NCBI GenBank assembly: GCA_045543655.1
Contig: JAZPXN010000077.1
Coordinates: 1-64,000 of the forward strand
Length of the DNA: 64,000 nt
Direction of reading: 5' to 3'
Origin: RGIG995 sp045543655
GTDB lineage: Bacteria > Bacillota > Clostridia > Oscillospirales > UBA644
Shown in pieces: positions 52,704 to 60,083 of the stretch. The translations under genes were made by a program, and so were the position numbers. The stretch's first letter is position 1; the number at the start of each line of letters is the position of its first letter. Under the pieces are notes generated by a model. It had not been told where the DNA came from. It searched no databases and saw only the letters and a program-made list of their open reading frames with translations.

Positions 52704-52876
52704 GGGACAGATCCTTTCCTATAATATATGTGTGATGTTTGTTCAGTCATCGAAAAACGTGAATTTTTCACGTCCTTGGATCGCCGCCCATCGGTGGGAT
52801 GGGATTTCGTCTGCCCCACCCTCCCCCGGGGGAGGGTGGAACAGAGAACCGTATCAAATACGGAGTTGACCAACGA
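52704..52876. repeat. Intergenic gap with palindrome cluster
   Basis: Contains, in minus-strand order, a CCGTATTTGATACGG hairpin, a perfect 24-bp palindrome at 52816-52839 (CCACCCTCCCCC and its complement), CCCATC...GATGGG, and a terminator-like hairpin ACGTGAA/TTCACGT with T5 (52752-52773). Probably controls the ratio of flanking operon genes. Confidence 0.7.
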
Positions 52877-53578
52877 TTAGTCAACCAGAGCGAAAGCAGC
52901 CTTGGCGTTGTCGCCGGTATGCTCAGCCTGGATGGCTTCAGCAAAGACAACCACGTCGAAAGCGCTCTTCATCGCGTTAGCATCTTCCACAGTCAGGCTG
53001 GTGGGGATGGCAACTTCGGTGAACAGAGTCACAGACTGATCCTTCGCCAGAGTGCCGCAGTAGTAGAAGACCCAGTAGAAGCCTTCACCATCGGTATAGC
53101 CATTCTCGTCGAGCCACCAACCACCGTTATTGGAGGGGTAACTGTCAACAAGAGCGACAGTCTTGAACATCTGATTCAAAAGAACGGGGTATTCGGAAAT
53201 CTGAGAGTTTTCACGTCTGCCGATTCTTCCTTCATCGAACGCAGCCTTCCAGGCACCTTCGGGATCCTTAAGGGTAAGGGTCACGCGGATGTACTGGGAA
53301 TATCTGTCGCTGGAGCTGGTGTTTTTGATGGTGGGGTCCTTAGACCAAACGTCACCGGGAAGAACATCCTCGAACACCAAACCATCGTCTTCCGGGTCAC
53401 CGGTTTCGATCACGTCAACGGAGAAATCAACGTTGTCGTCATCATCGCTGTCAGCGAAGTTGAACTTATTGGTGATTTCATCTTCGGCGGTGAACCAAGC
53501 CAAGGTGCTGAAAGACAGGATAGCAACCAGGCACAGAGCCACGGCGATCACAAAGATCTTTCTTTTGTTCAATTTCAT
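52877..53578 (-). CDS. Camelysin/TasA-like SipW-type protein
   Basis: 233 aa. Signal segment 8-26, STLAWFTAEDEITNKFNFAD at the processing site, then a D-rich loop (DSDDDDNVDF) and camelysin-type strands: DVLPGDVWSKDPTIKNTSSS and VTLFTEVAIP. Homologous in layout to the 249-aa protein upstream, so the two may be co-polymerising subunits. Ends ...AFALVD without anchor. AAAGGAG 8 nt before ATG. Confidence 0.87.
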   Translation of the reverse strand: MKLNKRKIFVIAVALCLVAILSFSTLAWFTAEDEITNKFNFADSDDDDNVDFSVDVIETGDPEDDGLVFEDVLPGDVWSKDPTIKNTSSSDRYSQYIRVTLTLKDPEGAWKAAFDEGRIGRRENSQISEYPVLLNQMFKTVALVDSYPSNNGGWWLDENGYTDGEGFYWVFYYCGTLAKDQSVTLFTEVAIPTSLTVEDANAMKSAFDVVVFAEAIQAEHTGDNAKAAFALVD

Positions 53579-53654
53579 TTGTATTTCTCCTTTCTATAGA
53601 TTTTTATTCTAAAATCACGGTTATCGGAATTCCATCATAACCATGAGATTAAAA

Positions 53655-54404
53655 TCAGTTGAAAGCGGGAACGTTGGGGAATACGGTATCGAGGGTTTGG
53701 GCGGCAGTACCGGTGAAGCCGGCGGTCTGGCAGCCCTGAGTGACAACGAGAACGTTGACGGGAGCGGTGATATCGTAATCGTAGAAGGTATAAGCGCCGG
53801 TGGTCGCATCAACGGTGCAGAACTTCTTGACGTTGTCTGCGGGATCGACCTGCGCGTCCACTTCAGGCTTCAGGTAAACGCCCTTCAGGACGTAGGGAGT
53901 AACGTCGCCCTTCGCCATGGCGGTATTATAAGTAAAGGAAACGATGGCGTATTCGATACCGCCCACGGTAACGTTGCCGTAATTCTTGTTGTCCTTCGTC
54001 CAGGCAGCAGTATCGTCGGCGGCTACGTCAAGAACGACGATATCCTTGATGGAGGCGGGAACGGCGATGAAGGTGCGAACGTAAGCGTCGTTTTTGCCGA
54101 GATTTTCAACGCTGACCAGCTTTTCCACGTAGTTGCCGTCGTTGGCGTCAATGGTGGGGTCGTCCAGATCAACGTCACCGTTGGCGTCGAGATTCACCAG
54201 AGGAAGCAGGGTCTGATCCTGGGTGAAATCCTGGATATTGCCGGCGTCGTCGTGTTCATGCTCGTGCTGGAAAATGTCGATTTCGCCAAACACGAAGGTG
54301 TTGGTAGCAGAATCTTCATCGGTAAACCAGGCCAGAGACCCGCCGACAACGGCGATGGCCGCGAGAGCAACGATCAGGGAAATTGCCAAAATTTTCTTTT
54401 TCAT
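53655..54404 (-). CDS. Camelysin/TasA-like SipW-type protein
   Basis: 249 aa. Signal segment 5-22, GGSLAWFTDEDSATNTFVFG at the processing site and then the His-rich EIDIFQHEHEHDD, which might bind metal. The mature domain has LVSVENLGKNDAYVRTFIAVP and YVLKGVYLKPEVDAQ, typical of the TasA/camelysin fold. Its ATG overlaps the stop of the signal peptidase gene, so enzyme and substrate are translationally linked. A likely major fibre subunit. Confidence 0.88.
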   Translation of the reverse strand: MKKKILAISLIVALAAIAVVGGSLAWFTDEDSATNTFVFGEIDIFQHEHEHDDAGNIQDFTQDQTLLPLVNLDANGDVDLDDPTIDANDGNYVEKLVSVENLGKNDAYVRTFIAVPASIKDIVVLDVAADDTAAWTKDNKNYGNVTVGGIEYAIVSFTYNTAMAKGDVTPYVLKGVYLKPEVDAQVDPADNVKKFCTVDATTGAYTFYDYDITAPVNVLVVTQGCQTAGFTGTAAQTLDTVFPNVPAFN

Positions 54405-54949
54405 TGGGGGTTCTCCTCTTCAGTATTACTTTCTGCTGGGGTGGGAGTCGTTGCGGTTTTATTCTTCTTCCCGAACAGATCGGGCAGGAATACTAAGATA
54501 ATGAGGACGGCACCGGCGGCGATGGTGATATACATTCCCGGCGGATGCTGAATGAAATCGGAGACGTAGCCCAGATAAGGGATGCTGAACTGAGGAACGC
54601 CGATGACGTTTTTGAAATGGACGGGAGCGGCGTCGGCGGTCTGGTTCGCGTCACCCTTAGTATAAAAATGCTGATTGGCGGCGTCCACGGAAACAACCCG
54701 GTGGGTCGCAACCACGAGATCTTCATTCAGAACGAAGGTGATGACGTCCCCCGGCTTAATGGTAGAGGTGTCCACCTTCTTGACGTAGAGGAGATCCCCT
54801 ACGCTGTAAGCCGGTTCCATGGATCCGGAAATGACGTTAAAGACCTGGAATCCCAGCAGGCGGGAACCCATCAGGAAGACGGCACAGAGAACGATGACGA
54901 CGACCAGAACGGTGGAAACAATATTCCAAATCTTTTTCAGCGTTTTCAT
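54401..54949 (-). CDS. SipW-like type I signal peptidase (ER type, S26B)
   Basis: 182 aa. Membrane spans at 8-28 and near 150-170. Catalytic Ser43 in VISGSMEPAYSVGD and His83 in VATHRVV replace the Ser/Lys dyad of ordinary bacterial enzymes, as in SipW and eukaryotic/archaeal peptidases. It probably matures the A-W-F-type precursors encoded downstream. Start and stop overlap both neighbours (ATGA). Confidence 0.93.
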   Translation of the reverse strand: MKTLKKIWNIVSTVLVVVIVLCAVFLMGSRLLGFQVFNVISGSMEPAYSVGDLLYVKKVDTSTIKPGDVITFVLNEDLVVATHRVVSVDAANQHFYTKGDANQTADAAPVHFKNVIGVPQFSIPYLGYVSDFIQHPPGMYITIAAGAVLIILVFLPDLFGKKNKTATTPTPAESNTEEENPQ

Positions 54950-55683
54950 GCGTCGCCCTCCGGTTTCTCTTCCGCAGGCGCTTCTGCGGGCGCAACCTCG
55001 GCGGGCGGGGTGCCGGAGGCGTTGTTTTCCAGTTGCGCTTTCAAGGCCTGAAGCTCTGCCATCATCCGGGCGCTTTCAGCACGTTCGGCTTCGATCTGCG
55101 CTTTCTCGGCCTCCATCGCTTCCATCTGTTCCTTTCTGTACCGACGGAAAAGGCGAATGCAGTTGATGCCTTGGTAAAGGATCAAAAGCATAAAGGGGAC
55201 GAAGATGCAGACGATATAGCCCTGGGGCGTTTTGAGGAAGTTGAAGAAATTCCCAAGACCGGGGATGTGGAACTCGTATTTCCCCAAAACGTAGGGATAA
55301 GTAACGACGGTCGTATCGTCCACGCCGGTGGTAGTACCGTAAGTAATAAAGCCGGGGTTCCCTTCTGCGTCCACGGTAAGGGAACGGATTTTATGGGTGA
55401 TCGTTTCCCCGTAGCTTTCCGTATTCTGGGACATATAGGTGATGATGTCCCCTTCCTTCAGCGTCGAGCAATCCACCTGCTTGACGAAGATCAGCGATCC
55501 TGCGTTGAAGTCGGTGGCCGCCATGGAGTCAGACATGACGATATAAGCCCGGTAACCAAAAAGATTCCGGTCGTTGCGGTTGAAGGTCGTAACCGAAATG
55601 ATGGTGAAGATCATCATAAACACGGCAAGCGCGACCAAAAGCCAGACCAACGTCGTTTTGATAATATTGAGCGCCTTTTTCAC
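54946..55683 (-). CDS. SipW-like signal peptidase with C-terminal coiled coil
   Basis: 245 aa from a GTG at 55683 with AGAGGA 6 nt upstream. The frame is open to 55851, but only this start has a ribosome site and it begins just before the first membrane span (10-31). Ser53 in IVMSDSMAATDF and His97 in ETITHKIR give a second S26B-type dyad. After the last span (about 157-177) comes a charged coiled coil (EQMEAMEAEKAQIEAE) and a Pro/Ala/Glu tail. Two such peptidases in one operon suggest different substrate sets, or that the tail docks a partner. Confidence 0.88.
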   Translation of the reverse strand: MKKALNIIKTTLVWLLVALAVFMMIFTIISVTTFNRNDRNLFGYRAYIVMSDSMAATDFNAGSLIFVKQVDCSTLKEGDIITYMSQNTESYGETITHKIRSLTVDAEGNPGFITYGTTTGVDDTTVVTYPYVLGKYEFHIPGLGNFFNFLKTPQGYIVCIFVPFMLLILYQGINCIRLFRRYRKEQMEAMEAEKAQIEAERAESARMMAELQALKAQLENNASGTPPAEVAPAEAPAEEKPEGDA

Positions 55684-55932
55684 AGATTGTCCTCTTTTCT
55701 GTATTTTTGAGAGCTTGTGACGATGTTGTGGATCCGCCGAATACAATATTTTCCCAAGGAATTTTCGTGGAAGCAAAATAACCACATAAGCGAAAAACGC
55801 AAATGCCGCCAACGACATTTGCCGATACGGAAATCTTTTCAGCGTCTGCAAACCGTCGCGGGAGCAAGGGAAATTACAGAGACGAGGAATAATTCCACAA
55901 GTATTATATTATAATAAGGGACCACAGGTAAG
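55684..55932 (-). other. Long 5' leader of the SipW operon
   Basis: About 240 nt lie between the promoter and the GTG start. The stretch is open in the same frame but has no ribosome site at any start. It contains a hairpin GCAAATG / CATTTGC (55798-55821). No known riboswitch was recognised. Confidence 0.45.
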
Positions 55933-55961
55933 ATTATACCACATAAGGAGGGGAAATTCAA
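55933..55961 (-). promoter_or_regulatory. Promoter of the SipW surface operon
   Basis: Minus strand TTGAAT, 17 bp, TATAAT with TGG extended -10. It lies outside the inverted repeats, so it keeps its orientation if the element flips. Confidence 0.8.
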
Positions 55962-56001
55962 TAGAGTTTGCCAAAAGGAAACAAACATTTTACAAATTCG
56001 T

Positions 56002-56044
56002 AAAAAAGTCCCTTTCGCAGAGTTCTGCACTCTACGAAAGGGAC
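56002..56044 (-). terminator. Terminator hairpin containing the left inverted repeat
   Basis: Stem GTCCCTTTCG (56008-56017) with CGAAAGGGAC (56035-56044), then AGAGT/ACTCT after one mismatch, followed by TTTTTT on the minus strand. It ends the recombinase transcript and shields the surface operon from it. The five outer pairs depend on sequence on both sides of the recombination site. Confidence 0.85.
56012..56039 (+). repeat. Left 28-bp inverted repeat (probable recombination site)
   Basis: Perfect reverse complement of 57463-57490. Internally it has near-symmetric 12-bp arms (CTTTCG-x-AGAGT) around a 5-bp spacer TCTGC, the layout of a tyrosine-recombinase core site. Confidence 0.88.
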
Positions 56045-56108
56045 GCAAAACAACAAGATCAGAACGCGGCTTTCCTCTGGCTGACGGCATTTTTTGACGG
56101 CGAAACGT

Positions 56109-57230
56109 TTACCAGCCGATGCCGTTCAGTTTTTCCATATTCTCCCGCTTCAGACGCATGGACGTATGCACGTAACGGTCCAGCGTAATGCGGGGATTGG
56201 CGTGACCGAGAATTTCGCTGAGGGATTTGATTTCGAATTCAACCTCCACGCAACGGGTAGCGAAGGTGTGCCGCAGGGTATGGAAATGAACGTCGGACAA
56301 CTCACATTCCTTCATATATTTACGGAAGCGGTATTGCAGCGTCCGGGGCTCCATATAGCGGCAGGTTCCGGTGAGAATGAAGGCGTTGCGGTCGGGCTTC
56401 TGATATCGGCGGCAGATCCCGTAAACGAAATCGGTCATAGGGATCTCCCGTGCAGAATTGTTGCTTTTCGGATCCGTGATCACGATCTTCGTCCGACTGA
56501 TCAGAGCATCCTCTTCGTCTACGACGGACAAGCGCTGAAGGGTGGAGCGGATCCGCAGGGAACGCTCGGGCAGAGAGATATCCCCCCAGCGCAAGGCGCA
56601 GATTTCACCGATCCGTAATCCGGTAGAAAGAGCCAACAGAACGCCAAATTTACATTCATCGTCCGATTCCAGCAGATAGCGAACGAAGCGGGCCTGCTCT
56701 TCTCTCGTTAAAATTCTCATTTCCTTGCGGGTTTCTTTCGGATACGGCATCTCGAAATTTCCGATGGAATAGGGGTTTTGACGGGAAACGTATCCGAGGA
56801 TGGAATGCAACAAAATCAAGATGTCCCGCACCGACTTCGTCGACAGGTTCTCTTTGCTCAGAAGCTGATGGCTGAAATTCTCCACCGCTACGGGCGTCAG
56901 CGAGGACAGCGTATAGCCTCCCAAATAGGGACGAACGTAAAGCCGGAGCATGGAGCTGTATTTTGCATACGTTGATTCTTTTACCCGATCCCGGGACATC
57001 TGCATCCATTCGTCGCAATAAAAAGAAAACTTTCGACGCCCCGCCAGGGTCGGTGCGGCCGACGTCGCGGAGACTGCCCGCTCCCGATTCAGCTTCTCTT
57101 TGACTTCCCGGTAGGTTTTGCCGTAGCAATAGCGGTATTTCGGCTTCCCCTCCCGGGTGCTTCCGCAACGGTAACGCGCCTCCCAGCGGTTGTCTTTACG
57201 ACGGTAAATGTTTTCGCCTTTTTTGGACAT
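56109..57230 (-). CDS. Tyrosine recombinase (probable DNA invertase)
   Basis: 373 aa. Residues 1-50 resemble an arm-binding/AP2-like integrase start (RRKDNRWEARYRCG...GKTYREVKEKL). The SAM-like core-binding domain covers about 68-155, and the catalytic domain has the full set Arg206, Lys255, His317, Arg320, His343 and Tyr353. Length and domains match Tn916-type integrases, but here the gene lies between inverted, not direct, repeats and no mobile-element cargo is present. GGAGGT is 8 nt before ATG. A TATAAT at 57264-57269 has only a weak -35, so expression is likely low. Confidence 0.93.
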   Translation of the reverse strand: MSKKGENIYRRKDNRWEARYRCGSTREGKPKYRYCYGKTYREVKEKLNRERAVSATSAAPTLAGRRKFSFYCDEWMQMSRDRVKESTYAKYSSMLRLYVRPYLGGYTLSSLTPVAVENFSHQLLSKENLSTKSVRDILILLHSILGYVSRQNPYSIGNFEMPYPKETRKEMRILTREEQARFVRYLLESDDECKFGVLLALSTGLRIGEICALRWGDISLPERSLRIRSTLQRLSVVDEEDALISRTKIVITDPKSNNSAREIPMTDFVYGICRRYQKPDRNAFILTGTCRYMEPRTLQYRFRKYMKECELSDVHFHTLRHTFATRCVEVEFEIKSLSEILGHANPRITLDRYVHTSMRLKRENMEKLNGIGW

Positions 57231-57418
57231 TTGAGTTTACCTCCTATGTTTTTTTGTTTCTTATTATACCCCAATTTTTTGGATTTTTCCGCAACCGCTC
57301 TGACGGCGATTCCGACGGCGCAAGTTCCCCGGATCGGGCCGGATCCGCTCCGATTTCCCCAATTTTTCCCATGATTACCAAAATAAAACGCAAATATTTG
57401 TAAAAAGTCTCATTTTTT

Positions 57419-57459
57419 TGCGAAAAGGACTTGCATTTTTCGCATGATTATGATATAAT
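57419..57459 (+). promoter_or_regulatory. Outward promoter with operator-like dyad inside the element
   Basis: TTGCAT (57431-57436), 17 bp, TATAAT (57454-57459) with TG extended -10. A dyad TGCGAAAA (57419-57426) / TTTTCGCA (57437-57444) frames the -35. Transcription would start inside the right inverted repeat. Confidence 0.8.
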
Positions 57460-57462
57460 AGG

Positions 57463-57490
57463 TTTCGTAGAGTGCAGAACTCTGCGAAAG
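57463..57490 (-). repeat. Right 28-bp inverted repeat (probable recombination site)
   Basis: Perfect reverse complement of 56012-56039. The single asymmetric arm base and the spacer show that the two sites face each other, so recombination gives inversion, not excision. Confidence 0.88.
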
Positions 57491-57521
57491 AATTGCATAC
57501 TCCTAAAACTCCTAAGGATAG

Positions 57522-57564
57522 AAAAAACGGCAAGTGGTTTTCAAAAAACTGCTTGCCGTTTTTT
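57522..57564. terminator. Strong terminator beyond the right repeat
   Basis: Perfect 13-bp stem AAAAAACGGCAAG / CTTGCCGTTTTTT, effective on both strands. It would stop the outward promoter's transcript after about 100 nt. Confidence 0.9.
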
Positions 57565-57631
57565 CGCCCAAAATTCCCAATCCGAAGCGGTATAGATCCG
57601 AATCGTAAAAAAATACGGAACGAATTTACGA

Positions 57632-57657
57632 AAGCCTTGACAAACAAGGCTTTTTTA
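57632..57657 (+). terminator. Terminator overlapping the next promoter
   Basis: Perfect 9-bp stem AAAGCCTTG / CAAGGCTTT, 5-nt loop ACAAA, then a T tract. The -35 box of the following promoter is formed by the stem end and loop. Confidence 0.85.
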
Positions 57658-57666
57658 TGTTATACT
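57637..57666 (+). promoter_or_regulatory. Promoter of the phosphoesterase-GNAT-esterase operon
   Basis: TTGACA (57637-57642), 18-bp spacer, TATACT (57661-57666) with TG extended -10. It overlaps the hairpin at 57632-57657. Confidence 0.8.
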
Positions 57667-57697
57667 CGGTATAAGAAAGCCCGAAAGGAGAAACACC

Positions 57698-58708
57698 GTG
57701 CTTCCCAAATCGAAATTGCAACCGATCCCCTCGGCCGTCGAACTGAACCGGGACGTGGAATCCCTGCTCGTGCAAGCCGCATCGGGTCGTTCCGTATTTT
57801 TCCGGGATCAATACAAGCCTCTGACCTTCGCGCACAATTCCGACGCCCACGCGGTATCGGAAACCTGGGACCGAATGGTGGAATATATCAATTACTACGC
57901 CGATTTTATCGATTTTTGCCTGCATACCGGGGATTATTGCGGAGGAACGCAGGAAAGCTATTGCGATTTCTACACCGAATGCCGCCCCTGCGTAAAACCG
58001 ATCCTGAACTGCGTGGGCAATCACGATACCCTGCGCAATAAGCAGGAACGGGACGGGGGGTGCCCAAAAGAAATCGTCCACGGACTTCTCTTCAATCATA
58101 CCAAAGACTGGAACGTGACCTTTATGCCCGGGGAAGCGTCCATGACGTATTATAAAGACTTCCCGGAATCCAATCTGCGGCTGATCGTTTTGGACTGCTA
58201 TTACGACGCGGATCTGCAATCGAAATGGCTCCGGGAGCGTCTGGAGGAGGCGCTGGAAAGCGGGATTCACGTGATCACCGCCGCCCACGAGATCTCCCAT
58301 CCTATCACCCGGAAGGAGAACGTAACCTTTCAGACCCTGACCGATTTTGAATCCAGGGGAGGAAACAAAGCGAAGCGGTTTTACGACGAAATCATCGCAG
58401 ACTTTAAGGCAAGGGGCGGGATTCACGTGGTGCATCTGGCGGGACACGAGCACTCGGACATGTTCGGCAGAACCGACCGGGGCGTGTTGAATCTGGCGGT
58501 GGAATGCGGCACCAGCTGGAACGGATGGTGCGACGGACGGCGACTCCGGGGCACGCGCACTTACGATTGTTTTAACGTTGTTTCGGTGGATACCAACCTG
58601 AAAATCCTTAAGATCCTGCGGGTGGGGGATAACGCCGACTTATATCTGCGGGTCAAGCGTTCCCTCTGCTACGATTACGGCAAGGAAGAAGTGATCTTCA
58701 ACGGCTGA
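57698..58708 (+). CDS. Calcineurin-like metallophosphoesterase
   Basis: 336 aa from GTG at 57698, with AAAGGAG 7 nt upstream. Metal motifs in order: NSDAHAV (the first Asp-x-His), HTGDYCGG, VGNHDTL, AAHEISHP and LAGHEHSD. No signal peptide. Unlike the other phosphoesterase of the window it has a long insertion between the GNHD and HE motifs. The substrate is unknown; the operon with an acetyltransferase and an esterase gives no clear pathway. Confidence 0.88.
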   Translation: MLPKSKLQPIPSAVELNRDVESLLVQAASGRSVFFRDQYKPLTFAHNSDAHAVSETWDRMVEYINYYADFIDFCLHTGDYCGGTQESYCDFYTECRPCVKPILNCVGNHDTLRNKQERDGGCPKEIVHGLLFNHTKDWNVTFMPGEASMTYYKDFPESNLRLIVLDCYYDADLQSKWLRERLEEALESGIHVITAAHEISHPITRKENVTFQTLTDFESRGGNKAKRFYDEIIADFKARGGIHVVHLAGHEHSDMFGRTDRGVLNLAVECGTSWNGWCDGRRLRGTRTYDCFNVVSVDTNLKILKILRVGDNADLYLRVKRSLCYDYGKEEVIFNG

Positions 58709-58709
58709 T

Positions 58710-59216
58710 ATGATAAAGATACGAAAAACGGCTCCGGAGGATATTGCCACCCTCGGAGCACTGTTCGACGAAGCCCGCGGCACCATTGCGGCGCTGGGCA
58801 TTGATCAATGGCAATCCGGTTATCCCAACGGCTTCAGCGCGGAAGAGGATCGGAAACTCAACCGGGGATACGTAGCGGAACGGGACGGAGAGATCTGCGG
58901 AACCGTAGCTCTCGTTTCCCCTGAGCCCACCTACCGGAGCATCGAAAACGGCCGGTGGCTGACCAAAGAAGAAGATTATCTGGCGTTGCATCGGTTTGCG
59001 GTTGCGGGAAAGCACCGGGGCACCGGCGTTGCGCAAGCCCTGCTTGAGCATAGCGCGAATGTTGCAAAATCCCAAGGGAAAATATCCCTTCGCATTGATA
59101 CGCACCGAGGGAATCTGCCCATGCGGCGGATGCTGGAAAAGAACGGATTTACCCATTGCGGCCGAATCCGTCTTGCCAACGGAGACCCCCGGGAGGCCTA
59201 CGAAAAAATCATCTGA
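58710..59216 (+). CDS. GNAT-family N-acetyltransferase
   Basis: 168 aa. Acetyl-CoA-binding motif A is HRFAVAGKHRGTGVAQALLE (residues about 93-112), and MLEKNGFTHCGRI is motif B. It transfers an acetyl group to an amine or to a protein N-terminus. Start 1 nt after the upstream stop, so cotranslated. Confidence 0.92.
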   Translation: MIKIRKTAPEDIATLGALFDEARGTIAALGIDQWQSGYPNGFSAEEDRKLNRGYVAERDGEICGTVALVSPEPTYRSIENGRWLTKEEDYLALHRFAVAGKHRGTGVAQALLEHSANVAKSQGKISLRIDTHRGNLPMRRMLEKNGFTHCGRIRLANGDPREAYEKII

Positions 59217-59240
59217 ACTCTTCGAAACGGAGGACGAAAT

Positions 59241-60026
59241 ATGGCATTTCTGGAGCTTCATTATCATTCCGACGCTCTGAAGATCGGCGTTTCGGTCAAC
59301 GTAATTCTGCCGGAAAAGGCAAAAACCGTCATCGGCATGAAGGCCGACGGAGGAGACACGTACAAAACGCTCTACCTTTTTCACGGACTGTCCGACGACC
59401 ATACCATCTGGATGCGACGCACCTCCATTGAACGGTACGCGGCAGAATACAATCTGGCGGTAGTCATGCCCTCGGTAAACCGATGCTGGTATACGGACAC
59501 CGCCTACGGCGCGAATTATTTTACCTTCGTCACCGAGGAATTGCCCACGGTCTGCCGGAATTTCTTCCGGGGGATGTCGGATAAGCGGGAGGACAATCTC
59601 GTGGCGGGACTTTCCATGGGCGGATACGGCGCCGTAAAGGCGGCCCTGCTGTGCCCGGACCGCTTCGGAGCCTGCGCGTCTCTTTCCGGAGCGCTGGATA
59701 TCGCCTCCCGAAACGCCCCCGACCGGATGCCGGAATGGCAGAGCATTTTCGGATACGGACTGCAGAACATGTCCGATTTGCAGGGCACCGACCACGATCT
59801 GATGTCCGTGGCGGCCCGGAATGCGGAAAAGGGGGTCGTCTTTCCGAAGCTGTTTCTTTGGTGCGGCACCGAGGACTTTCTGATCTCTCACAACCGCCGC
59901 TTCCACGCCCTTCTGGACGAAAAAGGAATCGATCACCGCTATCTGGAATCCGAGGGAACCCACAGCTGGGAATGGTGGGATCTTCATATCCGGACGGCGC
60001 TGAAATATTTGCTGGAAGAAGCGTAA
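59241..60026 (+). CDS. Esterase of the EstA/esterase D family
   Basis: 261 aa alpha/beta hydrolase (PF00756 type). Oxyanion motif LFHGLSDDHTIW, nucleophile Ser125 in GLSMGGYG, and catalytic His in EGTHSWEWW near residue 246. Similar clostridial enzymes are tributyrin or feruloyl/acetyl esterases, which could deacetylate glycan fragments. No signal peptide. Followed by a terminator. Confidence 0.92.
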   Translation: MAFLELHYHSDALKIGVSVNVILPEKAKTVIGMKADGGDTYKTLYLFHGLSDDHTIWMRRTSIERYAAEYNLAVVMPSVNRCWYTDTAYGANYFTFVTEELPTVCRNFFRGMSDKREDNLVAGLSMGGYGAVKAALLCPDRFGACASLSGALDIASRNAPDRMPEWQSIFGYGLQNMSDLQGTDHDLMSVAARNAEKGVVFPKLFLWCGTEDFLISHNRRFHALLDEKGIDHRYLESEGTHSWEWWDLHIRTALKYLLEEA

Positions 60027-60042
60027 ATTTCACATAATAAAA

Positions 60043-60083
60043 ACTCCTTACGGATATACTGTTCCGTAAGGAGTGATTTTTTT
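60043..60083 (+). terminator. Terminator whose 3' arm holds a ribosome site
   Basis: Stem ACTCCTTACGGA / TCCGTAAGGAGT with a T7 tail. The 3' arm contains AAGGAG, which sits 10 nt before the ATG of the next small gene. Confidence 0.87.

Larger units (their letters stand above)
56012..57490. mobile_element. Probable invertible element encoding its own recombinase
   Basis: A 1.48-kb segment bounded by 28-bp perfect inverted repeats holds only a tyrosine recombinase gene and an outward-facing promoter (57431-57459) next to the right repeat. In the present orientation the promoter fires into a terminator at 57522-57564. After inversion it would face the surface-protein operon. Terminators outside each end would stop the recombinase transcript in either orientation. 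Inversion itself is inferred. Confidence 0.75.

Noticed and set aside
52816..52839. Perfect 24-bp palindrome as a terminator
   Set aside because: No T tract follows on either strand; better described as a repeat or mRNA-stability hairpin.
55684..55851. N-terminal extension of the signal peptidase (56 residues)
   Set aside because: No ribosome site at any upstream start, and the extension would add an out-of-pattern hydrophobic stretch before the normal first span.
55684..55932. Cyclic-di-GMP or other known riboswitch in the SipW operon leader
   Set aside because: No conserved GEMM core or other familiar aptamer sequence could be aligned by eye.
56012..57490. Reading the recombinase region as an integrated element with attL/attR
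   Set aside because: Integration leaves direct repeats. The flanking 28-bp repeats are inverted and there is no cargo, relaxase or excisionase.
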